Origin: Bactericera cockerelli
Taxonomy: Eukaryota; Arthropoda; Insecta; Hemiptera; Triozidae
Direction of reading: 5' to 3'
Length of the DNA stretch: 64,000 nt
Assembly (NCBI GenBank): GCA_024516035.1
Contig: CM044959.1
Coordinates: 14,719,298 to 14,783,297 of the forward strand
The notes below the pieces were generated by a model that saw only the letters and a program-made list of their open reading frames with translations, was not told the origin of the DNA and did no database searches. Position 1 is the stretch's first letter. Each line of letters starts with the position of its first letter. A program made the position numbers and the translations under genes. Positions 1 to 10,800 of this stretch are shown piece after piece.

Positions 1-89
1 GGAAACGAGCTTCAGTAATCCGGGGGGAGCGGGGGGAGAGAGATTTAATATAGGTTCTAGACCTGTTTGAGTTTGCTTCTTCAGGAGCT

Positions 90-949
90 TTACTTACTCT
101 CAACCATTGTTGCACTTGATGGTACTGGGTACACCCTGAGGGAGTGCACACGGTGGTAACGCAGCAATGTTGAAGTTGATTCTAAAGGCTGCCTTGGTAT
201 AGCATATGTATCGCAGATGGTTAAGTGAAGACGGACTTTTTTCACTGGACGCCTACAATGTATTAAGAAGCGTTCTCCTGCTGCGGCTACAGAGTCTTTG
301 GACGCTTCAGAGTCTTTGAAGACGTCTATAAATTTTCCAAGACTAGGACTTTTTACAAGGGTTTTTAAAAATTTCCTTTTTCCTTGTTTAAAGAGAGCCG
401 ACGTCGTATCCCACCCGCTTATTGCATGTAGAAAGAGGGTGTGTTCTTTCACGCATAAGGAAGTTGCAGCTACAAGGGGTGAATACAAAGCTGAACAAAT
501 GGTCTACTTTCCAGTTTTTAAATAGAAGACATTCAACTTCACAGAGCCCAATCAAGATTACTAATATTCCCCTACTATAGTAACAGTCTCATTTGAGTGC
601 GGTCGTAACAATCTTCTTCTGCCTGCTTATTTTGCAAACCTGCTTCTGATATTTTGGTAGCAAGTAAGTCAATGAGACGACTCTTATTTCTTAGATTTGC
701 TAGAAAATTATCTTTTGATATTGTTGGTGTCATGGTCTCATCAAAAAGCATGTCTGCAGATGAGAGAGTCCTAGTTCTCCTCATATGCTCAGCTGTCTTT
801 GTTCCTCTTTGAATATCTTCAGAATAGCAATCGAAGACAACTACTGCCCCAGAATATTTGGAGATGACACATGCTGAATGGATGTCATCCCCATTGTCCA
901 TCTTATGAGAACGCTTTCTCCAACACCACGACCAAGAGTAAGGCCTCAA
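90..949 (-). pseudogene. Degraded copy of a repeat-associated invertebrate protein
   Basis: Two open stretches on the minus strand, 949-575 and then 488-90, look like consecutive parts of one protein. The first has a VVVFDCY motif followed by a block ending in LANLRNKSRLIDLLATKI. The second contains HAISGWDTTSALF, close to the HAxSGCDTTS motif of a large family of uncharacterised proteins that is multicopy in invertebrate genomes. The two parts are in different frames and separated by about 86 bases, so the copy is broken. No terminal repeats were seen. It could lie in an intron of the GALK2-like gene, whose earlier exons are to the left of the window. Family recognition is from memory of motif patterns; function is unknown. 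Confidence 0.4.
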
Positions 950-1140
950 CCATTAGAAACATCAAAACTTTAAAATCAGGTGCCCAATATATAAATTGAA
1001 AATGAACTGCTCAGAATGTAGAAATATACTACAGTGGAATAGATAGGCTTTGCCATCACAAACTAATCTCACATCGAACTCACCCAGCCTGATTGTAACC
1101 AGCATAATTTAGCAATACTCACTTAGGATGACATTTGAAA

Positions 1141-2230
1141 GAATAGTAGGAAATAGTTTGTTGGCCGGCAACTTATTGTTTTGCAAACACAATATTCGGG
1201 ACTCTGCAGTCCAAATACTCTAGTGTACCAAAAATTAAAAAAACTCTTTGTTTAAAAACAAGGAAGGGTCCTAGATTGATGCAAGTGATCCTGATCTAGA
1301 TCCAGGTATTACAAAAAAGCTGCAAAGGTCACGAAATTTAGCATCTAAAGTTTAGACCTAAACTAAACAATATCATTCACACTGCCAAAAAGGTTATGTC
1401 GAGGTAAAACTTCAAAAAGTCCAAATTTTGCCTTTTCTCATTTTTTGCCTGAGCTTTAAGGGCGCCCTCAAAGCTCAAAGGTTGGTTACACAAAAAAAAT
1501 ATTGGGAACATAATAAATATGTAGAAAATTCAGTTATGTTGAACTTAGTATTCAGCTAACGTTGCTTTGAAATGCACAGTTTCGGAGATATTGTTAAAAA
1601 CTGAAAAAAGCTCCATTCAGGCCGTTTTTGCCTGTTAAAAAAAATGACGGCAATTTTTTTGTTGGCAAACGTCAAATTCATACTTTGCAGCTATAAATAC
1701 ACTATATTACCAAAAATCACAAGTATTTACAGTAAAACTTTTTGTTTTAAAACCATGGTTCTAGATAGACACAGGTGACTGTGATCTCTATGTCACTCCA
1801 AAAGGCTGCAAAGGTCCTTCTAAAAGGCTGAAAAAGTCTCAAACTTTAGCCTATGAGCCATCAATGACGTCTTGAACTGCCAAAAATATTGTCAGGAGCG
1901 TTATTTTGAAGTAAAATTTCAAAAAATCGCAAATTTGGCCACTTTTGATTTTTTGCCTGCATTTTGAGGGCGCCCTCAAAGCTCAAAGGTTGGTCGCACA
2001 ATTTTTTTTGTAGAATATAAAATGTAGGGAATTTAGTTGTGAACAACTTTGTATAGAGTTAGTGTTGGCGTTAATTAAATCACTTGAGAGATATTTCAGA
2101 AAAACTAAAAATAGTCCAATTTTTTGCCTGTAAAAAAATTTGCCGGTAAAATTTTTGTTGGCAAACCTCAGATTCGTGTTCAGCAGCTCAAAATACACTA
2201 TGGTACAAAAAATCAAAACTACACCAAAAC
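1141..2230. repeat. Direct repeat, about 2.1 units of roughly 508 bp
   Basis: The motif GGGCGCCCTCAAAGCTCAAA occurs near 1460 and again near 1968. Surrounding blocks (a TTGGCAAAC block near 1193, 1665 and 2160; an ACCAAAAAT block near 1228, 1708 and 2203; a GCTGCAAAGGTC block near 1320 and 1807) recur in the same order with the same spacing. Divergence between units is high. No coding potential was seen. It could be an old satellite fragment or the body of a non-autonomous element. Confidence 0.6.
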
Positions 2231-2270
2231 TTGCATTTATTTCGCTATTTTTGGGCCTGCGGTACTAGAC

Positions 2271-2718
2271 TATACAGGGTGGTCCAGAAAGTTTGCACCA
2301 AAATGATAGGGGTAATAAAAGAGACCATTTCCAACAAAAATATTCCCGGACATTTTCCTTTATTTTTTGTCGTTTTCAAAATGGCGGCCAAAACGTGTGT
2401 TTTCAAATATTCCGACTTTGGTTTGGCTTTTGATTTTTTAATTTTTTCTGTACCACCTAGAAAAAAACGGATTGCATTTTTGAATTGAAAATAAAATTTT
2501 AATTAAAATAAGTTAAATTAACCCGTTCAATGTTTTAATGATCATGCTCATTTAGGCTGTCAAGGTTCTGAACGCACATATTTGAAAAACATAGGTTTTG
2601 GCCGCCATTTTGAAAATGACGAAAAATAAAGGAAAATATCCGGGAATATTTTTGTTGGAAATGGCCTCTTTTCTTACCCCTATCATTTTGGTGCAAACTT
2701 TTTGGACCACCCTGTATA
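2271..2718. mobile_element. MITE with about 150-bp terminal inverted repeats (mariner-like ends)
   Basis: The left end TATACAGGGTGGTCC and the right end GGACCACCCTGTATA are inverse complements. The inverted match continues inward for about 150 bases on each side (2271-2420 and 2570-2718) with few mismatches. The centre is AT-rich and short. TA at the ends fits a Tc1/mariner-type TA target duplication. Short open frames across the arms are by-products of the repeat. It lies in the intron before the penultimate GALK2-like exon. Confidence 0.85.
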
Positions 2719-2870
2719 ATATTAGTTATCATAATTGGAACTGTATTTTATAGTATCTTAATTTAGATACTAGATTTTAATATCTGTGTAATATAAAAAA
2801 AAATATCTTAATTGTATTATTACACTGGAATCAAAAAATGAAAATGAATAATTTTTCCCTCTAATTCCAG

Positions 2871-4360
2871 AGGCATACCGGGTGGACCAGTTCTTGTCCG
2901 TCTGCCGGAGAGAGAACATGCAGGAAGATGAGAAGCTGCGGCAACTGGGATCCCTCATGAACGAGAGTCACGAGAGTCTGGCCACCCTGTATGAGTGCAG
3001 TCACGAGGCGCTGGATAGGCTGGTGGCGTGTTGTAGACAGGCTGGCGCGCATGGGGCTAGACTCACGGGCGCAGGGTGAGTAGTGTAAAAGATCGGATAT
3101 TGATCTACTTTTTAATTAGGGAGGTAACTTTTGGTTATAAAATGATACCTAATGCGTTTGTTTTTATTTTGCTCTTATTTTTATTTATGTTTTTTTTTAA
3201 ATATTTGTTTCTTTTTTGTAATAAATGGTGTCAACCCCCGTAGATTCATTAAAAAAAAAAGTAGTGGGGCGCTTTGTATGAGAGTAGTGATGAGGCGCTT
3301 TCAACTGCTTGGTCATATCATGACGGTGGTTTCACCCTCCATTTGCTGGAAAATCACAAACCAGCTACTTAAAGTAACCTCACCCAGCCTGAGTGAGGCT
3401 GGGAATAGCCAACATCAGGAGGGTTCGAATTTGATTGGTCGCCCATCCAAGACCTAGACTTTGCCTAACTTCAGTGACTGAATGAAAACTGGTGTGTTCA
3501 ACGTGCTATTGACGCTGGCTTACTGAATAGATTGGTTGATATCAATATTAAGTGCGTTTATAAAAATCCATCACAGCCAATAAAATTAAACATACACATG
3601 AATGATTGCTTGATTATCAGGACAATTGATAGTTTGATAAAGGTATGGACAAAGTATAAATATATGATGATTTCTTAATAATAATAACACTGTTTAGTAG
3701 AATGTAACCACGAGGCGAGGTTAATTAGCAAAGCATTATCTACCACCTAACCCTCAGAGTCTTATTATTATGTGATCACAAACTCAAATTAATGAGGAAA
3801 AATTCATGCACTGGGGGGGATTCGAACCAACGGTTCCCTACGCTACCTTGACGACAAGTGCACAGTATTATTATTGAACACAATATCATTCTTAAATAGT
3901 ATAATAATAACAAAGCTGGGTTGGGTGGAAGAGATTGCCAAAGGCAATAACCCCGCCCTTAATTTAGGACATATATTATGTATATATTTATTTATTTTTT
4001 CTTTATTTTTTTCTTCTCTCATATTGTATATTAATTTGTAATTATTTGTGTTGTATATAATTATGTCCAATTAATAAAAGTGTAAATAAATAAATAAAAA
4101 TAAATAAATAAACAAAGCTTTCTTTACAATTTTTCAGATGGGGTGGCTGTGTCGTAGCGCTCGCAGACAAAGACTCGTGCGAAGTACTGCTGAAGCGAGT
4201 GCGGGGCAGTTTCTATTCGGATCAGCACCAGAAGAAAAGCAGCAGCAGCAGCAGTGGTGCGAATCCTGACGATCTCGTGTTCCAGACTCAGCCACAGTGT
4301 GGGGCCATGCTGTTCCGCTGTGATGAGAACGGGGACTGTCAGATCGTTCAGTACGAGTGA
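2871..4360 (+). CDS. GALK2: GALK2-like N-acetylgalactosamine kinase, last two exons
   Basis: Exon 2871-3075 (after CTAATTCCAG, before GTGAG) joins in phase to exon 4138-4360 (after TTTTTCAG), ending in TGA at 4358-4360. The join gives GARLTGAGWGGCVVAL, the C-terminal glycine-rich motif of GHMP-type sugar kinases. The W after GAG and the ending with FQTQP-GAMLF match GALK2 (GalNAc kinase) better than GALK1. The enzyme phosphorylates GalNAc (and galactose weakly) at C1 in the cytosol. About 142 codons are in the window; the N-terminal two thirds must lie left of position 1. A six-serine run (from AGC codons) sits in the last exon. The intron between these exons holds three repeats (a 5S-derived SINE, a tRNA-derived SINE and a LINE tail). 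A possible AATAAA lies at 4919-4924. Confidence 0.85.
3283..3525 (-). mobile_element. 5S-rRNA-derived SINE copy
   Basis: Read on the minus strand, the head carries ACACCAGTTTTCATT, CACTGAAGTTAGGCAAAGTC and CTTGGATGGGCGACC, which follow the order and spacing of the 5S rRNA internal promoter (A box, intermediate element, C box). The body has CAGCCTCACTCAGGCTGGG, shared with the copies near 24740, 37190, 49775 and 58360. Confidence 0.75.
3685..3873 (-). mobile_element. tRNA-derived SINE, 'CACCCAGTGCATG' family
   Basis: The minus-strand head has a B-box-like GGTTCGAATCCC, followed by the family body (GCATGAATTTTTCCTC, ATTAATTTGAGTTTGTGA, TTAGGTGGTAGATAATGC) and a TTATTATT tail. Full copies at 36920 and 52978 show the tRNA-like 5' part. 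Confidence 0.75.
3908..4112 (+). mobile_element. 3' fragment of a LINE or LINE-tail SINE, 'GGGTGGAAGAG' family
   Basis: Begins GGTTGGGTGGAAGAGATTGC, has a small stem (TTGCCAAAGGCAA), a CCCCGCCCTT block, a pyrimidine stretch and ends AATAAAAGTGTAAATAAATAAA. The start resembles the 3' end of the LINE at 17148-22894, GGTTGGGTGGAAGAGCTC. It ends about 25 bp upstream of the last GALK2-like acceptor. Confidence 0.7.
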
Positions 4361-4442
4361 AGGGACCAAGTCAGAATGGGATTGAGAGAAACAAATCCGA
4401 ATTGACGCCCAGGCTGTGTGAGGTTCTGCGAAAATCACATCT

Positions 4443-4650
4443 GTCCCGGTAGCTCAGTGGTAAAGGCGGCACTCTGTGAATCCAAAGTCTCCAGAGGTCG
4501 TGGGTTCGAAACCCAGCCGGGACATGACAAGTTATCCTCCCATTTGGGATTTTTACAACATAATAATATGTCTTGGGCTTACTGCTGGAATAATGGGACT
4601 TTAATAGTCTTAATCGGGCAGTATAAATAAGGCGATATTATTATCGCCAA
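4443..4650 (+). mobile_element. tRNA-derived SINE, 'GTCCCGGTAGCTCAG' family, copy 1
   Basis: The tRNA-like head begins GTCCCGGTAGCTCAGTGGTA (A box) and has GGTTCGAAACCC (B box); the ends GTCCCGG and CCGGGAC pair like an acceptor stem. The body (GACAAGTTATCCTCCCATTT, TGGGCTTACTGCTGGAATAA, GGGCAGTATAAATAAGGCGA) ends in a TATTATT tail. About ten more copies occur in the window. Confidence 0.9.
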
Positions 4651-4660
4651 GTATATATTA

Positions 4661-5323
4661 TTAATATCCTGCATTGGTAATGAAGAAATCTAAATGTATG
4701 TCTGGTTATCAGAGGTTCATGGGTTCGAATGATCAAGGATTGATCGCATTTTTTTTTTTTTTTTTTAATTTAGCACAAAATAATTGAACTTAAAATAAAT
4801 GCTAGATTGAATGACTGAAATTTGGTCACAAATAAGGTCACTATTACTATGTATGTGAAGTTTGCACAATTATTCTATCTGTTCTTCCTTCTAGTAAGCT
4901 TGTCTGTGCCCTAGTTTCAATAAAGGACTAACGGGCGGTGAATTAGTTTTATTCTAAATATTTTTTTTTTTTATATATACGGAAATTAAGTTTAACCAGA
5001 GGCACACACAGTAAAATTACCTTTTCTTCTTCTTTGTACTTAAGGAATTAAAAATTCTTTTACTAGAAAGCAGGACACTTACTTTTTCAATGGTCTGTTC
5101 TCTAGTTCCGGAGTTCAGCTACGTATGCTTACTTTGACCGGAGAGATTGATTGGCGCTAGTTTTAAAGTTCTCGGACTTACAGTTCAAAAGATACGAGAT
5201 CGAAACCCGCCAGAGGAAACAAAAATCCGTTTTTTTTCTTTGAATTACAGAAGATTTTAATTATGAAAATATTGAAGCCATCAAAATTTTGCGACATTAG
5301 ATTTTGACAATAGTGCCATTGTT

Positions 5324-5355
<32 letters not shown>

Positions 5356-6960
5356 GAATTCGGTCAAAAGATGAAAAAATTACCAAGTCTGGAATCTAAG
5401 TAGGTACTTGACCGTTTGATAGTGGTTAGGAAATAAGAGCCCTGGATTTAATTTAAAACCCAAGAAAAACGAGTATTTCATTTTGAAAGAAAAGTAGTTC
5501 AGTTGATTTACGTCATTCAATGACACAATTGCATTTTATTCTCATGTAAATAATATATTTATCATTATTTCGTATTTTTCTAAACCAAATATTTTAAAAG
5601 CCGAATGGTACCATCCAATTTTTTCTAAAAACTTTTATTCCATCCTTATTTCTACTTTATGCTAGGGAGTTACTTCAAGACGGACAATTTTATACTTCCA
5701 ATTGTGTTCGTTTTTTTTCCTCCAAATTTAAAGTCTTTCTTTTCGTAATGACTGGTGAGTGAGATACATCGGTTGTTACTACTATAACCATTGATGTGCC
5801 GACCTCCGTGCTTTTTATATGAAGGTTGTTGTTCAACCGATGCAAATTTTTCAGGCAGCACATTTCCGCTAGCGAAAATAATTATCTTTAGTTCTCGAGT
5901 CACTCTCTTCATTACTCAATTTATTTTCATAAGCCTCATTCTAAATTAAATAACTTCTTCCCGGTTTTTTATATGTTTTTTAAAAAATGAAAAAACTTTT
6001 TGCCATTTTGTGAACCTTCAAAGGTATTTTTTATCCCATTTTATACTATATTGGATAAAATAAAACGCTGTATATAAGTATAAAAAGCTTAAACACTAGG
6101 TAATATGTATTTACATATATTATTATACATGATTTAATTTATTTATTATTTATTTGTTGACTAAAAAAAGTGAAGTATCAAGACTCTTAAGGTACAGAGT
6201 ATTCAATTGCCTTTTCTATTAGAACTTTCAAAAATTAACACTAACCTTTTTGGAAAACTATATTTTATTGTAATTCTAGATGTTTATCCTGTTCAAAAGA
6301 AGGCACATTTTCAACTGCGAATAGAAACTCTCCTGTAAGATGCAACATTTATTAATTCATATAAACTTATTAATTCAGTGTATTTGATGCAATATTTAAA
6401 ATGGAAATATTTGATAGAACTTTTTTCTTCTTGCGAAAATAACAACAAAAAATACCCCAAGTCAAATTAATTAAGTACCTTTCATTTTTCATCATACTAA
6501 ATATAATATATGTACCTCCAAGAGAGTCTTTGTATTTTATTATCACTAATTTGTTTATTTATTTTCTATGGGTCCTAACAAGGAAAGTTATTACCCGTCA
6601 AGGATACAAATTAAACAAGATAATTTTTATGCAGCAAACTCTGGCTTATTTAAATATCTGGCAGTTTTTAAGTGGGTCTAATCATTTATATAATTTCGCG
6701 AAAGAAGGGGAGATTCCACGTTGAATACCTGGATTAGTAGACTTGAAAAATGCTAGCGCGGCGCGTTGATCTAAAGATTGAGCCCCTAGCAATTGATAGC
6801 TTTATCCTTTGAATACCTACGACCTATGTTACCACATAAGAGCACTCTGCTGAGGGTCTAGTGGTAAAAAATTATGTAGACGTTAACATTGTGCCTAGTG
6901 GTCAACTTGCACTTAAGAGTATTATATTTATATTTTTGCAGGAGGGATACTTTGTCAAGT
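4661..6960. other. Intergenic spacer, no gene seen
   Basis: AT-rich spacer 3' of the GALK2-like gene and 3' of CDK9. It holds poly-T runs (near 4750, 4965), a short TA microsatellite (5325-5343) and small open frames without recognisable domains. Degenerate SINE-like text at 6820-6935 is listed separately. Confidence 0.5.
6820..6935 (+). mobile_element. Degraded SINE tail, 'CACCCAGTGCATG' family
   Basis: Contains the family's 3' order: ACCACATAAGAG, a TGAGGGTCTAGTGGTA block, GCCTAGTGGTCAAC and AAGAGTATTAT. The head is missing and divergence is high. Confidence 0.45.
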
Positions 6961-6968
6961 AACGTCAT

Positions 6969-7150
6969 AATTGAGAAAAAGATAAACACTTGTCTTCACT
7001 GGACAGAAATTTGAAATATGAACAGTTATAATTATTAAGGAAATAAGTATAAAAGTTCACAGAGTCGACATGTTTCGCCTACAAATGCCTACTCGTAGGG
7101 ATATTTCAAATTTCAGTCGAGTGAAGACAAGTGTTTATCTTTTTCTGAAT
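6969..7150. mobile_element. Foldback element with about 50-bp inverted arms
   Basis: The left arm (about 6971-7020, with AAAAAGATAAACACTTGTCT) is the inverse of the right arm (about 7100-7148, with AGACAAGTGTTTATCTTTTT). The arms are separated by about 80 bases. No open frame. Likely a small MITE. Confidence 0.7.
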
Positions 7151-7594
7151 TAGTATTTTGTTGCTTAAAAAAAAAAAAAATCCCAACAGTTGGAAGTTTG
7201 TAGATTATAGAGAGAACATGACGTATTGCATTTATGACCAGACCACTGTGGAACAAATCTATTGTTTTTTTTTCACTTTGGAAAAAACTCTATTGATGGG
7301 TGTCAGAAATGTTTCTGACAAATAAAAATGGTAAGGAACATTTTCACTGCCAACCTAGGACAGATTAGGAAGACAATGTCTTGAGCATCAGTTGCAATGC
7401 TTTCATTGGCTACAATTCCGCTTCGGTGTAACAGGATACCCCGCGCCCACTAGAGAGTCAAGCAAGCTGCCTTGTCAAAATAAACTTGTGGCATAGCGTC
7501 ACGCAGTCTGGCATTGCCGAGTGTGCGTTCTCCCATTACACGAAATAATATTGGCTAGTCAAGTGTGTGATCTCTCATTACAAGAAATATTTAT

Positions 7595-7798
7595 GGCCGG
7601 GTCGAGATACGCCTGCTGGGCTCTGCTGCTGTATATATATATATATTTTTTTAATTTAATTTATTTATTTATTTAGTAACAGGAACATGTACAAAGGTAT
7701 TTTTCCTAAGCTAAAGCTTCTAAGAAATTCCTAAGCTAAAGCTTCTATTAACTGTACATTAGCAGGGACCTAGCAGACACATCTCGACCCGGCCACAA
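7595..7798. mobile_element. Foldback element with GGCCGGGTCGAGAT ends
   Basis: GGCCGGGTCGAGATACGCCT near 7600 is answered by ATCTCGACCCGGCC near 7784. A TA microsatellite and TTTA repeats sit between the arms. A related half copy occurs near 41690-41745. It ends about 80 bases beyond the CDK9 stop codon. Confidence 0.6.
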
Positions 7799-7877
7799 AT
7801 AATAACTAGTCAAGAGTGCAGCCTGACTACCTAGTGGGCGTGGAGCCACACACCTGTTCCGCCTATCAGTGTCGGAT

Positions 7878-10800
7878 TTAGAAGACGCGATCATGGTAGC
7901 CCGTCTCAGTGGGGGCCCGTGAGGTGCCTGGGCCGGCAGCCCCGGGGGCCGCATGGTGGTGATGATGATGGGCCCTCATGTGGCCAGGCCGGCGAGGAGG
8001 GGCCAGATATTCGAACATCGACTGGGTGTGCTGGGCCAGCATTTTGGACAGGTCGCTGGAATGTGAAGTGAATACAGGTAATGGTGTTATTATTTTTACG
8101 GGTTCATTGAATTTTAATTGTGATAGTTGGTTGTAAAAATGATTATTAAGATCCTTGTTCAATAATCTATATATATGTATAAATCTCAAATCTGTGCGTG
8201 TCTGACTGGCTGACTATGTCCTCTTAACTGGCTGACTATGATGTGGGTGGGTATGTTTGTGTATGGGTGTGTGTGTGTCTTTGATGTGCTGACGAAGCGG
8301 CGGGTGTAACCCGCTAGTTAATTATACAAATGGGTTTTTTACATCCAACTGTTAGAAATCACACCAGCTATTCACTAACTGGGTTGCACTAGTATATTAT
8401 AAGCAAAGGAAATCGATGAGTCTGAACAAAATCAGCATTATTTATTAATGTATTATATCACTCCGTTTGTCATTTTACCTGGGCATCGGGTCAGTCCAGA
8501 AGAAGTCATGATTGAGAGCAGCGTCAGAATCAAATCGCTTGGACGGGTCCAGGAGAAGGAGTTTGTCTAGGAGATCACAGCCGTATTGGTCTTTCACGTA
8601 GGGTTTCAGGCGTTCTTTCACCTGAAGGACACAATTAGATTTATTATACTTGTGTTTCTCACGAACCGACCTCAGTAGCGTGATCGATAAGGCGGTGGAC
8701 TTGTAACCTGGAGGTCGGTAGTTCTAGTCACGGTTTCAGCGCAGATTTAATAGTAAAGTGAGTTTGAGTAGCTGTGATATCATGATAGTGGTTAACACAA
8801 ATATGATAACTTACTTGTGTTCCTCACAAGAGTGATGTACGATTAATCAACCCAAACTTATTAATAAACTCGGATGTTATTTTCTGTCCCGGTAGCTCAG
8901 TGGTAAAGGCGGCACTCTGTGAATCCAGAGATTCCAGAAGTCGTGGGTTCGAAACCCAGCCGGGACATAACAAGTTACCCTCCCACTTGGGATTTTTACC
9001 ACATCATAATGTGTCTTGAGCTTACTGCTGGAATAATGGCACTTTAACTGTCCTATTCGGGCAGTATAAATAAGGCATTATTATTATTATTTTGGCCTGG
9101 CTAGACGTTCTTTTTTTCGAGGAGCTCTTGCCAGAAGTGTGGAACTCAGGCATGGACTGCCTGGTGTCCATGAATGCCTACCCTAACCCACGCTCCTCAT
9201 CAATGTAAAACCATAGGGTGGAAGAGATTGATAAAGGCAATTACCCCGCCCTTTGGTTAGAACATATATTTTTTTTCCCTCTTTTTACTTCTCTTATATT
9301 GTATATTAATTTGTAATTATCTGTGTTGTATAATATAATATGCCCAATTAATAAAGTGTAAATCAATAAATAAACCATACTGTTGTGGGACTGTTAAACA
9401 GTAGGCCTTCTACTTTACCTTTCTCTTCTGAGCTTTGGGAAGTTCCATTTTGTTGAACAGGTCTAGGTTTTCCACTCCGGGCCACACCTCTGGAGTGATT
9501 GAGCCACAGAGTTGAGATATGAGCGTTATCTGCTGCTGCTCTGTGTTGCCCTGGAATATTGAGGAAGAAAAACAATGAAAATATAACACAAGTTCCTGTT
9601 ACCACCCAGTTTTTAAAAAAAGCAGTTCAACATTCCACATAGGAGAGTAAATTTCTTTTTCAATTTTCACCAGATAGGCAATACCGAGGCTGGGTGAAGT
9701 TAATGTGGCTAGCTGGTACGATTCGCAGCGAGTGGAAGATAAAACCCCCGTCCTAATTAGCACGTTAAATCAAATAAAATCTTTGGCGTTAGGAAGGGCA
9801 TCCAGCCATAAAACTGTGCCACAACCAACCAACCCTAACATTGAGATTGAACAATGCCGAACCAAAGTAGTTTTGGCAAAGGCTAAGTTAAAAAAGAAGA
9901 GGAATAATAATAATATCGCCTTATTTATACTGCCCGATTAGGACTATACAAGTCCCATTATTCCAGCACTAAGCCCAAGACATATTATTATGTGGTAAAA
10001 ATCCTAATTGGGAGGATAACTTATCATGTCCCAGCTGGGTTTCGAACCCACGACCTCTGGAGTCTTTGGATTCACAGAGTGCCGCCTTTACCACTGAGCT
10101 ACCGGGACAGACAAAAGGAATGGCACAGTTGTTATTTTTGTCTGAAAAGCATAGGTCCCCTCTCAAAAAAAAAAAATATATATATTACAGTTAGCCCTAC
10201 AAATGTTGAGAGGTTACCTGCATAATAGGGGACCGGGTCCACATCTCGGCCATGATGCATCCAGCGCCCCATAAGTCAACAGGGGGCCCATAGTTCCTGT
10301 CTCCTAGAAGCAGCTCGGGTGGCCTATACCAGAGGGTCACTACCCGATTCGTATACCTGGAAAAATTGGGAGAGGAAAGCAGATTGATATGAATGCTTAC
10401 TTGCCTGGGGGAAGTTTTTTTTTTCTTTTGGGCATTGGTTGCCAAGGCCATTCCATACAGCCATAAAATTTTATTTTATTATTTTACTGGAGGAAGTTAA
10501 ACAGGCAGAAGAGCAGTGTCTCGCTGGAGCTATAAACATAGAATATAATAGCCACCCCTAATAGCCAGGCTACCTTGCATTTTTCAAGGGTTTCATGGAA
10601 TATGAAAATATTAATAAGCTTGGAAGGTCTCACTATGGTTGATTGCACATCACATCAGGACAAACCAATTACAGTTGGATTGAGACTATCTACTTTTCTC
10701 GAACAATATTAATTTGAAGTACTTCACATTGGGTTAGAGTTTATTTCTGTAAAGATAGTTCTTGTGATTGTTGGTTTTTTTTTTTTTTTGAAAGATACAG

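Noticed and set aside
2231..2732. Two small proteins on opposite strands
   Set aside because: They are the two inverted arms of the same MITE.
4443..4525. Functional tRNA genes at the many GTCCCGGTAGCTCAG heads
   Set aside because: The ends pair, but no convincing anticodon arm forms, and every copy is followed by the same SINE body and ATT tail.
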